DNA of 64,000 nucleotides from Bacillota bacterium (GTDB lineage: Bacteria > Bacillota > Clostridia > Lachnospirales > Bianqueaceae), in contig JAFRZE010000035.1 of assembly GCA_017442735.1 (NCBI GenBank), positions 1 to 64,000 of the forward strand. The letters run 5' to 3'. The notes below the pieces were generated by a model. That model was not told where the DNA came from and searched no databases. It saw nothing but the letters and a program-made list of their open reading frames with translations. Of this stretch, positions 43,997 through 52,652 are shown in pieces (position 1 is the first letter of the stretch; each line of letters starts with the position of its first letter). The position numbers and the translations under genes were made by a program.

Positions 43997-44430
43997 GGGG
44001 TACCTCCCGGCACGATCCGGCCGTTCTCTATCAAAAACTCATAGAGATTCAGCTGGTAGCCGGTGATCTCTTCCACCAGCGATCTCGGATAGCGGACCGC
44101 CCGTGCGGAAATGATCTCTTCCCCCATCTCCAGCTGGATATACTGCGTACCGATCAGCGGAAGCGGTACGACAAGATAATAAAGACCGCTCTCTTCGGTC
44201 TTTTGTCTCGACTGATAAAGGATGATCCGGTCCCGTCCGTTCTGATAGGTATAGACAGTGCAGATGATGTCCGTCCCCGGCTCTGTTTTCCCGCTTAAAA
44301 GCGTCTGATCTTCGAGTGTGTGGATCGTCTCTTCCTCACCCGTCTCTTCCGCGTAGGAAAGCGGCGGCTTTAAGAAAAACAGCAGAGAGAACGTCAAAAT
44401 GATCAGGACAAAAACACGCGGCTTATTCAT
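43993..44430 (-). CDS. Secreted or membrane-anchored small protein of the wal operon
   Basis: This 145-residue protein has an N-terminal signal or anchor (about 6-27, ending PLSYAEE) and a beta-rich domain (about 40-115) that resembles an Ig-like or bacterial Big-type fold, by pattern only. It overlaps walK by 8 bases and yycH by 4, so it is tightly built into the operon. I know no counterpart in the Bacillus operon. Confidence 0.62.
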   Translation of the reverse strand: MNKPRVFVLIILTFSLLFFLKPPLSYAEETGEEETIHTLEDQTLLSGKTEPGTDIICTVYTYQNGRDRIILYQSRQKTEESGLYYLVVPLPLIGTQYIQLEMGEEIISARAVRYPRSLVEEITGYQLNLYEFLIENGRIVPGGTP

Positions 44431-45985
44431 CGGCGCTCCCTTCCGGGAAGCAGACCCAGAACGTACTGCCCTTGCCTAGTTCACTCTCCACGTAGATCCT
44501 TCCGTCATGAAGCTCGGTGATCTCTTTCGCGATGGCAAGCCCCAGACCCGTGCCGCCCAGCGCGCGGGATCTGGCTTTATCGACCCGGTAGAATCGGTCG
44601 AAAATGTTCTCCTGATCCTCCTTCGCGATACCGATCCCGTGGTCCTCGATCTTCACGCGGATCTCGTTTTCACCGGTCTCTTCATTGATCACGCGGTAGA
44701 TGCCCACGTAGATCCCGGAGTTTTCCGGGCTGTATTTCATGGCATTGGTGAGAAGGTTGCGGAATACCTGATCCAGCCGGTGACTGTCACCCAGGATGAT
44801 AAATTCATCCATCGGATAGGGCAGCCTTTCACCCACATCGGCTTCCGGCTCGGTCTCCATATCCGGCGCCCACTGGAGCGTCTGGCCTTTCTTTCGGGCT
44901 TCAAACATCAGCTCGGACAGATCCCGGTACAGGACCATCGCCAGATCCGTAGGCTTTTTGCTCACGGTCGCCTGATGGGAATCCATCTTGGAAAGCTCCA
45001 GAAGATCCGTCACCAGGGCTGTCATACGGTCGGATTCCTGATCTACGACGGTAAGAAAATGCCGGGTCATTTCAGGATCGTCTGTCCCGCCGTCCAGCAG
45101 GGTCTCCACATAACTTTTGATTGTTGTGATAGGCGTGCGCAGTTCATGGGAGACGTTCGCCACGAATTCTTTCTGCATTTTTTCCATGGCCTTCAGCTCG
45201 ATGATCGAACTGGAGAGCTCATGCGCCATTTCATCAAAGTGGATCTCCAGCTGGCCCAGCTCATCACTTTCCGGGACCTCGTTCTTCTCCTCTTCCGGAT
45301 CTCCAGCCGCCTCTTCCAGCTTACCGGAAGCCAGTTCCTGGGATTTTTTCGTGAGTTTCAGGATCGGACGGGAAATACTGGACGCAACGAAGTATCCCAT
45401 GATACCGGCGACCAGGATACCGATCAACGTGATCAGGAGAATGATATAAATAACGCTTTGCAGATTTTTCTGGATCGTCTCCATAGGCTGACGGATCAGG
45501 ATCATGTATGGATGATCGATCCCGGGAAGAGAAAACATCGTGACATAGTCCGCCACAGTGCTCGTGCCGTCATAGGCAGTATGGACGTAGATCTCCGTCT
45601 GCGCCTGCCCGTTCCTGGCCTGTATGAGCACCCGGGAACTTAGATCCTGTACGGAAAGATCTTTCCGCCGGCTGTAAAGAAGTTTTCCTTCCTCGGACAG
45701 AAGATAAACGGACTTCTCGCTGCTCTGCGCCGCGTCGGTACCGCCGGTCTCGATCAGCAGAGAGGTGACTACTTCACCGAACGCCTTCGGGATCTCCTCT
45801 TCGCTCGTAAGTTCCTGTACAGAAAGAACATCCACGATCCTTTCCGCCGTATATTCACATTCCGTGTAGACCTTCTTGTATTCGGTGCTTCGGAAAGCGA
45901 AAATAATTAAAACACCACAGCTCAGCATGACAGCGACGACCAACAGTGAGTACAGGGTCGCCATCTTCCATTTAATACTGCCCAT
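44423..45985 (-). CDS. walK: Sensor histidine kinase WalK
   Basis: This 520-residue kinase has two membrane segments (about 8-30 and 176-200) around an extracytoplasmic sensor of about 145 residues. HAMP follows with an acidic insertion (about 226-245), then the HisKA helix with His280 in NVSHELRTP and the ATPase domain (NLLTNAMKYSPE, DHGIGIAKEDQ, GGTGLGLAIAKE). No PAS domain is apparent between HAMP and HisKA, unlike Bacillus WalK. It controls wall hydrolases with WalR, 26 bases upstream. Confidence 0.92.
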   Translation of the reverse strand: MGSIKWKMATLYSLLVVAVMLSCGVLIIFAFRSTEYKKVYTECEYTAERIVDVLSVQELTSEEEIPKAFGEVVTSLLIETGGTDAAQSSEKSVYLLSEEGKLLYSRRKDLSVQDLSSRVLIQARNGQAQTEIYVHTAYDGTSTVADYVTMFSLPGIDHPYMILIRQPMETIQKNLQSVIYIILLITLIGILVAGIMGYFVASSISRPILKLTKKSQELASGKLEEAAGDPEEEKNEVPESDELGQLEIHFDEMAHELSSSIIELKAMEKMQKEFVANVSHELRTPITTIKSYVETLLDGGTDDPEMTRHFLTVVDQESDRMTALVTDLLELSKMDSHQATVSKKPTDLAMVLYRDLSELMFEARKKGQTLQWAPDMETEPEADVGERLPYPMDEFIILGDSHRLDQVFRNLLTNAMKYSPENSGIYVGIYRVINEETGENEIRVKIEDHGIGIAKEDQENIFDRFYRVDKARSRALGGTGLGLAIAKEITELHDGRIYVESELGKGSTFWVCFPEGSADE

Positions 45986-46011
45986 GGTGTTTTCCTCTTT
46001 TGTTTCTCAGT

Positions 46012-46707
46012 TTATTTGTCCGTAAAGTAATACCCGACGCCGCGCTTCGTGAGGATGAGCTTTGGCTGGCTGGGATCATCCTCGATCTTTTCGCGAAGCC
46101 GTCTTATCGTCACATCCACAGTACGCTCGTCGCCCAGGGACTCATAGCCCCAGACCTTTTCCAGGATCTCCGGCCGCGGAAAGACCTGGCCTCTCCGGCT
46201 CATTAGAAGCTTGATGATCTCTGTCTCTCTCTGCGTCAGGTCTATACGTACGCCGCCTTTCTGACAGGAGAACTTCGCGGCGTCCAGGATAAAATCGCCG
46301 GCCGTATAGGGGTTCGTCTGACTGGTTTCCTTTCTCGTCAGCGCCTGATAGCGCCTCAGCCCCGTACGGACCCGGGCCATCAGTTCACGCATGCTGAAAG
46401 GTTTGGTGACATATTCATCCGCGCCCATTTCCAGTCCGAGCACCGTATCGATCTCCTCGGTACGCGCCGTCACCATGATAATGGGAATGTTGCTGCTCTC
46501 CCGGATCCTCCGGCAGACTTCGTACCCGTCCATACCCGGCATCATGACGTCCAGGATCACCAGATCGGGACTTTCCTTCTGGAACTCCTCCAGCGCCCCG
46601 TAGCCGTCATAAGCTGTGAAGGTCCGGTAGCCTTCCTTGTCCAGGTTGAATTTGATGATGTCGACAATGCTTTTCTCATCATCGACGATCAGGATCTTTT
46701 CGTACAC
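46012..46707 (-). CDS. walR: Response regulator WalR
   Basis: This 231-residue OmpR-type regulator has a receiver domain with phospho-acceptor Asp53 (LVILDVMMPG) and a winged-helix domain (VWGYESLGDERTVDVTIRRLREKIEDDP). It starts at GTG 46707 with AGGAGG upstream. It is essential in most relatives and directs expression of wall hydrolases. The 24-base gap to the aldose epimerase gene suggests they may share a transcript. Confidence 0.94.
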   Translation of the reverse strand: MYEKILIVDDEKSIVDIIKFNLDKEGYRTFTAYDGYGALEEFQKESPDLVILDVMMPGMDGYEVCRRIRESSNIPIIMVTARTEEIDTVLGLEMGADEYVTKPFSMRELMARVRTGLRRYQALTRKETSQTNPYTAGDFILDAAKFSCQKGGVRIDLTQRETEIIKLLMSRRGQVFPRPEILEKVWGYESLGDERTVDVTIRRLREKIEDDPSQPKLILTKRGVGYYFTDK

Positions 46708-46731
46708 AGGGATCTTCCTCCTGTCTTGTTA

Positions 46732-47670
46732 TCAGATCAGATCGATGGAAATATGCGCGTCGACCGACAGAGATTCTTCCGCCGGTAGCAGGTCGAAACC
46801 GGAATCCGGTCCGATCAATGCTGCCAGGTTGGGGGCGTTGATGCGCCAGTTCTGCGGCTCCAGGCAGACGAATCCGCCTTTCTGTTTGCAGTTCCAGACC
46901 ATCCAGTGACGGTAGAACGGATCCACTTCATAGGTCACGACTGCGCCTTTGCGGTAGATGACGCCGCCATGGAACGTCGCACCATTGATCTCCAGATCCT
47001 CCGCTGTATAATGATCGTCCATGCTCCATGCCATCGGATCCAGTCCTCCTTCACGAAGCCCTCTTTCTTCTTCATTCAGTTCGCGGACGACGCCGGTCGG
47101 GAGCATGCGGTCATCGACCTCGATCCGACGGCCCACGGAAAGCAGGACACGGCTGTCCTCATCCACCACGAACGCGGAATGGAAGCCCAGTCCTACCGGC
47201 AGCAGGTCTGCGCCGGTATTGATAATGGTGACTGTCTGGGAAAGACCGGTCTCATCCAGCTTGTATTCCTGGATGGCTTCGAAGTAGGCCGGGAAGTTCT
47301 CGAAGAAATCCGTCGTATCGTCGCCGACAAAATGCATTTTTAAGTAGTCGCTGCGGCTTTCCACGACCTCCCAGGGCCGTTTATGCAGAAAACCGTGCAG
47401 GGAGTTGAACCGTTTGGGCTCGTTCAGCGGGAACTGATAGACCTTGCCGTCCACCTCAAATCTTCCGCCGTCGATCCGGTTCGGAGGGAAGAGGATCGGC
47501 AGACCATAGGAAGTCGTGCCCTTCTGAAAATCCTCCCAGGACGCCGGCTCCGCCAGCGCTTTGATGCCGCCTTTGGAAAGACCGATCAGCTGGCCGCCCG
47601 CTTCCGGGACCGCCCAAGCCGTATAACCGCCCGCTTCCAGTACAATGACCTGTTTGCCGCCAAATTCCAT
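46732..47670 (-). CDS. Aldose 1-epimerase family protein
   Basis: This 312-residue protein has the beta-sandwich (galactose-mutarotase-like) pattern: GLPILFPPNRI, FSLHGFLHKRPW-type region (FNSLHGFLHKRPWEV, with catalytic-type His), GLGFHSAFVVDEDS and the C-terminal FVCLEPQNW (Glu). It equilibrates alpha and beta sugar anomers; some relatives act on sugar phosphates. AGGAGGTAT-type site precedes the ATG. Its place between a rhomboid-like gene and walR has no evident meaning. Confidence 0.85.
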   Translation of the reverse strand: MEFGGKQVIVLEAGGYTAWAVPEAGGQLIGLSKGGIKALAEPASWEDFQKGTTSYGLPILFPPNRIDGGRFEVDGKVYQFPLNEPKRFNSLHGFLHKRPWEVVESRSDYLKMHFVGDDTTDFFENFPAYFEAIQEYKLDETGLSQTVTIINTGADLLPVGLGFHSAFVVDEDSRVLLSVGRRIEVDDRMLPTGVVRELNEEERGLREGGLDPMAWSMDDHYTAEDLEINGATFHGGVIYRKGAVVTYEVDPFYRHWMVWNCKQKGGFVCLEPQNWRINAPNLAALIGPDSGFDLLPAEESLSVDAHISIDLI

Positions 47671-47694
47671 TTGTTATACCTCCGAAGATTATAT

Positions 47695-48666
47695 TTATTG
47701 TATGTGCTGATGATTGCGAATGTGATTCTCGCAGTATTCGTAGTTGCCGTTGCACTGCGAGCAGTAACGGAATGTCATGTTGGGATCATCCAGTTCGGTG
47801 ATGCCGCAGATCGTGCAGTGGTGGAACGCGATCCTGGTCACGTTCTGTCCCGCGGATCCTGCCCCGGCAGTTGGGTTCGTTCCCTGTTTCGGTCCGAAGG
47901 AGAAACCGCCGGTATTACCGTTAAATGCGCCGCGGCCCGGCGCGCCGTAGTCTGTCCGCGAAGATCTTCCGGGTTCGAACGGATTTCTCGTCGGCTGGGA
48001 AGAATTCATCGTCCGCTGGAACTGATCCTTTTTGAAGAGCCGCATCACCCGCTGATAGAGCACGGGACCGAAGAAGATCAGATATCCCACCATGGATGCC
48101 AGGATGAGCAGTTTGATAGGCAGCGTCCCGATGATGAATTCATAGATCAGAAGCGCCGCGGAAATATATCCCATCCAGCTGGATTTGATGGGGATGATCA
48201 GCATCAGCAGGACGCGGAAATCCGGGAACATCGTGGCCAGCGCCAGGAACATCGATTGGAACAGATAGCCGGCCTGATGATACATGTAGGTCAGCGAGTA
48301 ACCCAGGAAGTAAGAAATAAACAGTACGATATCGATGGCGATCACGCCTACGAAGAAGAAAAAGTTGAACTTGAACGTGCCCCAGGACCGCTCCAGCGCG
48401 CCGCCGATCCAGTAATAGCAGAACAGGGAGAGCGCCGTCATCAGCGGGTTGCCGAGGCTCGGTACGAAGACAAAGGTGATGAGCCTCCAGACCTGTCCCC
48501 TCAGCACCTGCGCGGGATCCATATTCAGGAAATATACAGCGTTCGGCGCGATCAGGCTGATCACATAGACGATCGCGCTTCCGAAGATCACGTACCGCAT
48601 GAGGTTCGGGATCGCCGCTTTCCCGATCTTTCGCTCGAGATCATCGAGCCAGTTATAACCTTGCAT
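47695..48666 (-). CDS. Rhomboid-like membrane protein with C-terminal zinc ribbon, probably inactive
   Basis: This 323-residue protein has six membrane segments (about 25-215), and the loop GQVWRLITFVFVPS matches the L1 loop of rhomboid/derlin proteins. The catalytic GxSG serine motif and the paired His are not visible; the corresponding helix reads HQAGYLFQSMFLAL. It is therefore more likely a rhomboid pseudoprotease. The Gly/Asn/Pro-rich linker (about 235-285) ends in a zinc-ribbon-like CTIC...CSQC and CENHIRNHQH. It overlaps the upstream nuclease-like gene by 14 bases. Confidence 0.7.
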   Translation of the reverse strand: MQGYNWLDDLERKIGKAAIPNLMRYVIFGSAIVYVISLIAPNAVYFLNMDPAQVLRGQVWRLITFVFVPSLGNPLMTALSLFCYYWIGGALERSWGTFKFNFFFFVGVIAIDIVLFISYFLGYSLTYMYHQAGYLFQSMFLALATMFPDFRVLLMLIIPIKSSWMGYISAALLIYEFIIGTLPIKLLILASMVGYLIFFGPVLYQRVMRLFKKDQFQRTMNSSQPTRNPFEPGRSSRTDYGAPGRGAFNGNTGGFSFGPKQGTNPTAGAGSAGQNVTRIAFHHCTICGITELDDPNMTFRYCSQCNGNYEYCENHIRNHQHIQ

Positions 48667-49447
48667 TCACTATATCCTTTCTGACATAAATAAACTTTCT
48701 TTCGATCTGACCGATATGCTCGATCACGCCGGCCCTCTCCAGCACTTTGACCGCGCCATTGCCTTTTCTCCCACTTAGGCGAAGCGCTTTCATGAGCTCC
48801 GCCCGGAAAAAAGGATCCGGCAATGAATCCGGCACCAGTGCGAGATAGTCCTCCGGTGTTTTCAGGATCTCTTCCTTCTCGATCTTAAGCGGCAGACGTT
48901 CCATCCGGTTGGAACCGCGTTTTTTGTCCCGGCTCCATCCGTCCAGATAGCGGTATTCTTCCATGTCGATCAGGACAGCCAGAAACTCCAGATTCTCGTG
49001 CAGCATAACGTCCGGGAGGGCATAGATCTCCGGCAGGATATCCGATGTACGGCCTGTCTTGGGAGACTTATGCTTTTCGCTGGATTCGCCCGTTTCCGGA
49101 TCTACCCACGAAATATAGCGGATATGCGGGATCGGGTAGACGACCGTTACTTTGTATTCGCCCAGAAAGTCCTCCAGCTTTTGCCTGAGGCGTTCGAAGC
49201 CCCGGGTCTGGATCTCGTAGATATGGCCGCGCTCCTTCTGGAAAATATCCGCGACATGACTGTAGGTGCTTCCGTCCGCTCTTTTTCCGCGGATCCTGAC
49301 CTCATGCGAAGTCTCATCCGGTGCAAAATAGTATTTCAGTGCCGCGTGGACCAGACGCTCGGACTGTGTTCCGATCCCCTCCGGCATTCGCTTTCTGGCG
49401 CGCTCGATCGCCAGAGCTAAACGTTCCTCGTCAGATTGATAGATCAT
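48653..49447 (-). CDS. PD-(D/E)XK nuclease-like protein with C-terminal winged helix
   Basis: This 264-residue protein contains a candidate PD-(D/E)XK core: HVADIFQKERGHIYEIQTRGFERL (about 55-80), in which the ExK is ExQ, as in several phage and repair nucleases. The C-terminal 80 residues look like a winged helix (FRAELMKALRLSGRKGNGAVKVLERAGVIEHI). Function not established. I chose ATG 49447: the alternative ATG at 49471 lies inside the predicted promoter. The -10 TATACT predicts transcription starting at this ATG, so the mRNA may be leaderless. Confidence 0.62.
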   Translation of the reverse strand: MIYQSDEERLALAIERARKRMPEGIGTQSERLVHAALKYYFAPDETSHEVRIRGKRADGSTYSHVADIFQKERGHIYEIQTRGFERLRQKLEDFLGEYKVTVVYPIPHIRYISWVDPETGESSEKHKSPKTGRTSDILPEIYALPDVMLHENLEFLAVLIDMEEYRYLDGWSRDKKRGSNRMERLPLKIEKEEILKTPEDYLALVPDSLPDPFFRAELMKALRLSGRKGNGAVKVLERAGVIEHIGQIERKFIYVRKDIVNARL

Positions 49448-49453
49448 AGAGTT

Positions 49454-49482
49454 AGTATAGCACTTTTTCATTGCATTTGCAC
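49454..49482 (-). promoter_or_regulatory. Promoter of the 49447 gene, predicting a leaderless mRNA
   Basis: Minus strand: weak -35 GTGCAA (49482-49477), 17-base spacer, good -10 TATACT (49459-49454). Expected start about 49447. It overlaps the divergent promoter. Confidence 0.5.
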
Positions 49483-49500
49483 CCGCTTGTATGCTATAAT
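49471..49500 (+). promoter_or_regulatory. Promoter of the HerA-like gene
   Basis: -35 TTGCAT (49471-49476), 18-base spacer, perfect -10 TATAAT (49495-49500). Confidence 0.75.
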
Positions 49501-49550
49501 TTTGTAAATAGTTCGTGAATAAATATCTTCATATATCAGGAGGAATTCCC

Positions 49551-51149
49551 ATGGTAAGAGATGGTATGATCTGGATTGGCAACAACGAATACGGCGAGCC
49601 TTTATCCCTGCTCCCCAAGATGGCGAACCGCCACGGATTAGTCGCCGGCGCGACCGGTACCGGTAAGACGGTCACCCTGAAGGTGATGGCTGAGTCCTTC
49701 AGTGCGATGGGCGTTCCCGTATTCATGGCGGATGTCAAGGGCGATATCGCGTCCATTATGGCACCCGGCAAAGACTCCGAAGACATGCAGGCCAGGATCG
49801 AGCGTTTCGGTCTGGCGGAGCATGGTTTCACCTATCAGGGCTTCCCGGTCACCCTCTGGGATATCTATGGGACCAAAGGCATCCAGCTGCGTTCGACTGT
49901 ATCGGAGATCGGCCCCCTGCTGATGAGCCGTATCCTGGATCTGAACGATCTGCAGAGAGACATCCTTTCGATCGTCTACAAGATCGCGGATGACAAAAAC
50001 CTTCTGCTGACCGATACCAAAGATCTCAAGTCCATGCTGAACTATGTGAACGAGCACGCGGCGGAGTTCGCGGCGGATTACGGCCGTGTTTCTTCCGCTT
50101 CCGTCGGCGCCATCATGCGCGCACTGGTCGCCCTCGAGACCGAAGGCGGCGATGTCTTCTTCGGGGAGCCCGCGCTGAACGTGGCTGACTGGCTGATGCT
50201 TGGTGAAGGCGGCAAGGGCATGATCAACATCCTCGATTCCGAGAGCCTGATCAACAATGGCCGTCTGTATTCCACCTTCCTGCTGTGGCTGCTGGCCGAG
50301 CTCTTCGAGGTCCTGCCGGAAGTCGGCGACCAGGCGAAACCCAAGATGGTCTTCTTCTTCGACGAAGCTCACCTGCTGTTCAAGGGCGCTACCAAGACCC
50401 TGCTTGACAAGATCGAACAGATGGTCAAACTGATCCGCTCCAAAGGCGTCGGCGTTTACTTCTGCACCCAGAACCCGAAAGATGTTCCGGATTCTGTTCT
50501 GGCCCAGCTCGGCAACAAGATCCAGCACGGTCTTCGTGCCTATACGCCGGCTGATCAGCGCGCTGTCAAATCCGCCGCTGATTCCTTCCGCGCGAACCCG
50601 GCCTTTGATACCTATGACACCATCCTGAATCTGGGAACCGGCGAAGCGGTCGTTTCCTTCCTGGATGAGAAGGGTATCCCCACCATCTGCGAGAAAGCCT
50701 ACATTCTTCCGCCCCAGAGCCGTTTCGGTTCCATCACGGATGAAGAAAGAGATTCTGCGATCAAGTCCAGCCTTTGCTACAGCAAATACGCGAACGCGGT
50801 CGATCCCGAATCCGCCTATGAGATCCTGCAGAGACTCGGCTTAGAGGAACTGGAAGCGAAAGCTCAGGAAGAAGCGGAAAAGCTGGAAGCCAAAGAGCAG
50901 GCCGCTGCCGAGCGCGAAGCGCAGAAGGTCGCGGAAAGAGAAGCCAAAGAGAAAGAGCGTGAAGCACAGAAAGCTGCCAACGCCCGCAAACAGGCAGCCA
51001 AATCCGTCGGCTCCACTGTTGTCGGCACCGTAGGTCGTGAAGTTGGTAAATCCATCTTCGGCAAATTCGGTTCCTTCGGAAAACTCCTGGGCGGCAACCT
51101 GGGCGCTTCCCTTGGACGTAACCTGCTGGGGATCCTGTTCAAGAAATAA
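49551..51149 (+). CDS. HerA-like (DUF853) ATPase
   Basis: This 532-residue P-loop ATPase has Walker A GATGTGKT (33-40), Walker B MVFFFDEAHLLF (about 266-277), and ICTQNPKD-type sensor (FCTQNPKDVPD). It matches the DUF853 branch of HerA/FtsK-type motors. A long charged helix (about 436-490) rich in Ala/Glu/Lys and a Gly-rich C-terminus follow. DNA translocation is likely by family; the biological role of this branch is unclear. Start ATG 49551 has AGGAGG just upstream. Divergent from a nuclease-like gene. Confidence 0.88.
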   Translation: MVRDGMIWIGNNEYGEPLSLLPKMANRHGLVAGATGTGKTVTLKVMAESFSAMGVPVFMADVKGDIASIMAPGKDSEDMQARIERFGLAEHGFTYQGFPVTLWDIYGTKGIQLRSTVSEIGPLLMSRILDLNDLQRDILSIVYKIADDKNLLLTDTKDLKSMLNYVNEHAAEFAADYGRVSSASVGAIMRALVALETEGGDVFFGEPALNVADWLMLGEGGKGMINILDSESLINNGRLYSTFLLWLLAELFEVLPEVGDQAKPKMVFFFDEAHLLFKGATKTLLDKIEQMVKLIRSKGVGVYFCTQNPKDVPDSVLAQLGNKIQHGLRAYTPADQRAVKSAADSFRANPAFDTYDTILNLGTGEAVVSFLDEKGIPTICEKAYILPPQSRFGSITDEERDSAIKSSLCYSKYANAVDPESAYEILQRLGLEELEAKAQEEAEKLEAKEQAAAEREAQKVAEREAKEKEREAQKAANARKQAAKSVGSTVVGTVGREVGKSIFGKFGSFGKLLGGNLGASLGRNLLGILFKK

Positions 51150-51166
51150 GCCCATTCCTATGTAAC

Positions 51167-51200
51167 AAAAGAGGCCACGGCATAAGCTGTGGCCTCTTTT
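51167..51200 (+). terminator. Intrinsic terminator after the HerA-like gene
   Basis: 8-bp stem GAGGCCAC (51171-51178) with 51189-51196, then T-run. Confidence 0.8.
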
Positions 51201-51211
51201 AGTTAAAACAA

Positions 51212-51480
51212 TCTGGGCTTATTCTCATGTTTTTTCTTATCCACCCCAACCCTTTGGGGATCCCCAACCTTCTGGGGAAGATAGTGCATTTTTCAGCCTC
51301 GCCGCCCAGTACATTTTTGCATTATTGGGCGGTGTGTCAATTTGACGAGCTATCTTCTCCAATCCCTGGGCGAGAAGAGTCTTCTTTCTTCTATCTCACC
51401 CAGAGATTTCTATAAATGAAAGTCTCGTTTGGGCGAAAAGCTTTCTTTAAAGACTATCCTTTCCAATCCCTGGGCAAGAT
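51212..51480 (-). repeat. Degenerate dispersed repeat, copy B1
   Basis: Reverse complement of the sequence at 1-245, with changes and small insertions. On the minus strand it reads LLAQGLEKIARQIDTPP then NNAKMYWAARLKNALSSPEGWG, and upstream PGIGKDSL, with in-frame stops, so it is not an intact gene. It is AT-richer than its neighbours. The open frame at 51227-51415 on the other strand is a shadow. Confidence 0.8.
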
Positions 51481-51560
51481 AGCTCGTCCGGTTGATATCT
51501 CATCCAAAAAACACAGGGACTTTTGGGTGGAGGAGCAAGAAAAAAAGCTAGACGCCCCAA
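51475..51560 (+). repeat. Degenerate dispersed repeat, copy B2 (inverted partial copy)
   Basis: A third, partial copy abutting B1 in the opposite direction. The plus strand reads KIARPVDISSKKHRDFWVEE, which lines up with KIARQID...AKIYWVAG of copy A. The inverted B1/B2 pair makes GACGAGCTATCTT (about 51338) complementary to AAGATAGCTCGTC (about 51476). Confidence 0.65.
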
Positions 51561-51603
51561 AAGACTGACAGAACCGCTTTTCACAGGGATTCTCGGAAAA
51601 GAT

Positions 51604-52638
51604 TCAGTATTTATTGTGCACTTTCTCCGCGAAGCACATGACATTTTTGATCGTCAGGATCGTGCCGTCGTCCAGCGTCAGCGAGCCGCTCATGCGGCCG
51701 AAGACCTGGTGCTGGTCAGAAACGATGACCTTGAAATCAAGCTTGGCCGCCCGGTCGATCACCGGCTCGAACGTCATCTCGAAGCGGTGATCGGAAGAAG
51801 TGAACTTCCATGGCTTCATGATATCATCCGGCGGGATCACGAAAGTGATGTCGTCCAGCTTGTGGATCTTGCCTTTATAGAAGATGACATTTTCGGTGGC
51901 GGCTTTCGTGTTGCCGAAGCCGTACCCGATATTCCAGCCAAGGCTTTCAGGTCCATCCGCGGTTTCGATCGTGCAGTTGCCCGAGCCCCAGAACCAAGTG
52001 TTGTCATAGGTCCAGACGCCGCGGCCCCAGTCGAGGGTACCATAGTCGGTCGCCGGATCGAATTCATACCGCTGGCCGTCATATTCCATCCAGCCGCTGG
52101 CCTTCATGCAGTTGATCTTCTGGTTATAGTAGAATGCATGTTTTTTGTCCCATGGCGTGGCGATGACCATGGATTCCATGGGTGGCTGCTCGAGGGTGAT
52201 ATCGCAGTCGAAGGGCTTGCCGTCACAGAAACTCTCAAAGTGACAGGTGATCCGGCGCTGTCCGGAGGAAGGCGCGAAGCGCATCTTAAGTCGCTTGTCC
52301 TCATAGACGGTGTCACCGGCGGAGCTGTCTTCCGGCAGCTTCAACTTACCCATGGGGAAAACATTCAGCACCGTCTCGGTATGCTCCCAGGATTTCTCTC
52401 CGAATTTTAACAACGATACCGACTGCAGGCCGACATATCCGTCATCGGAGATCGTGAAGGCTCCGGCGAACTTGTCTGAGAGCACCAGATAATAATCCCA
52501 TTCCTTGATGCGAAAAGCCGGCGCCTTGATCATGCTCCGGCGATACTGCTGCACCTGACTTCTGGACCAGCCGGGCTCACGAAGCTCTCCCTTCGAGTCC
52601 AACAGCAGCTGATGATTCGTCACTTCATGATTGCGCAT
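51604..52638 (-). CDS. DUF2804 domain protein
   Basis: This 344-residue protein matches the DUF2804 type: N-terminal NHQLLLDSKGELREPGWSRS, and later YGTLDWGRGVWTYDNTWFWGSG, all-beta in character. The family resembles carotenoid- or lipocalin-like domains of unknown function. It begins 14 bases after the VanX-type gene and ends an eight-gene minus-strand series. No signal peptide. Confidence 0.8.
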   Translation of the reverse strand: MRNHEVTNHQLLLDSKGELREPGWSRSQVQQYRRSMIKAPAFRIKEWDYYLVLSDKFAGAFTISDDGYVGLQSVSLLKFGEKSWEHTETVLNVFPMGKLKLPEDSSAGDTVYEDKRLKMRFAPSSGQRRITCHFESFCDGKPFDCDITLEQPPMESMVIATPWDKKHAFYYNQKINCMKASGWMEYDGQRYEFDPATDYGTLDWGRGVWTYDNTWFWGSGNCTIETADGPESLGWNIGYGFGNTKAATENVIFYKGKIHKLDDITFVIPPDDIMKPWKFTSSDHRFEMTFEPVIDRAAKLDFKVIVSDQHQVFGRMSGSLTLDDGTILTIKNVMCFAEKVHNKY

Positions 52639-52652
52639 AAGTTCTTCCTTTC

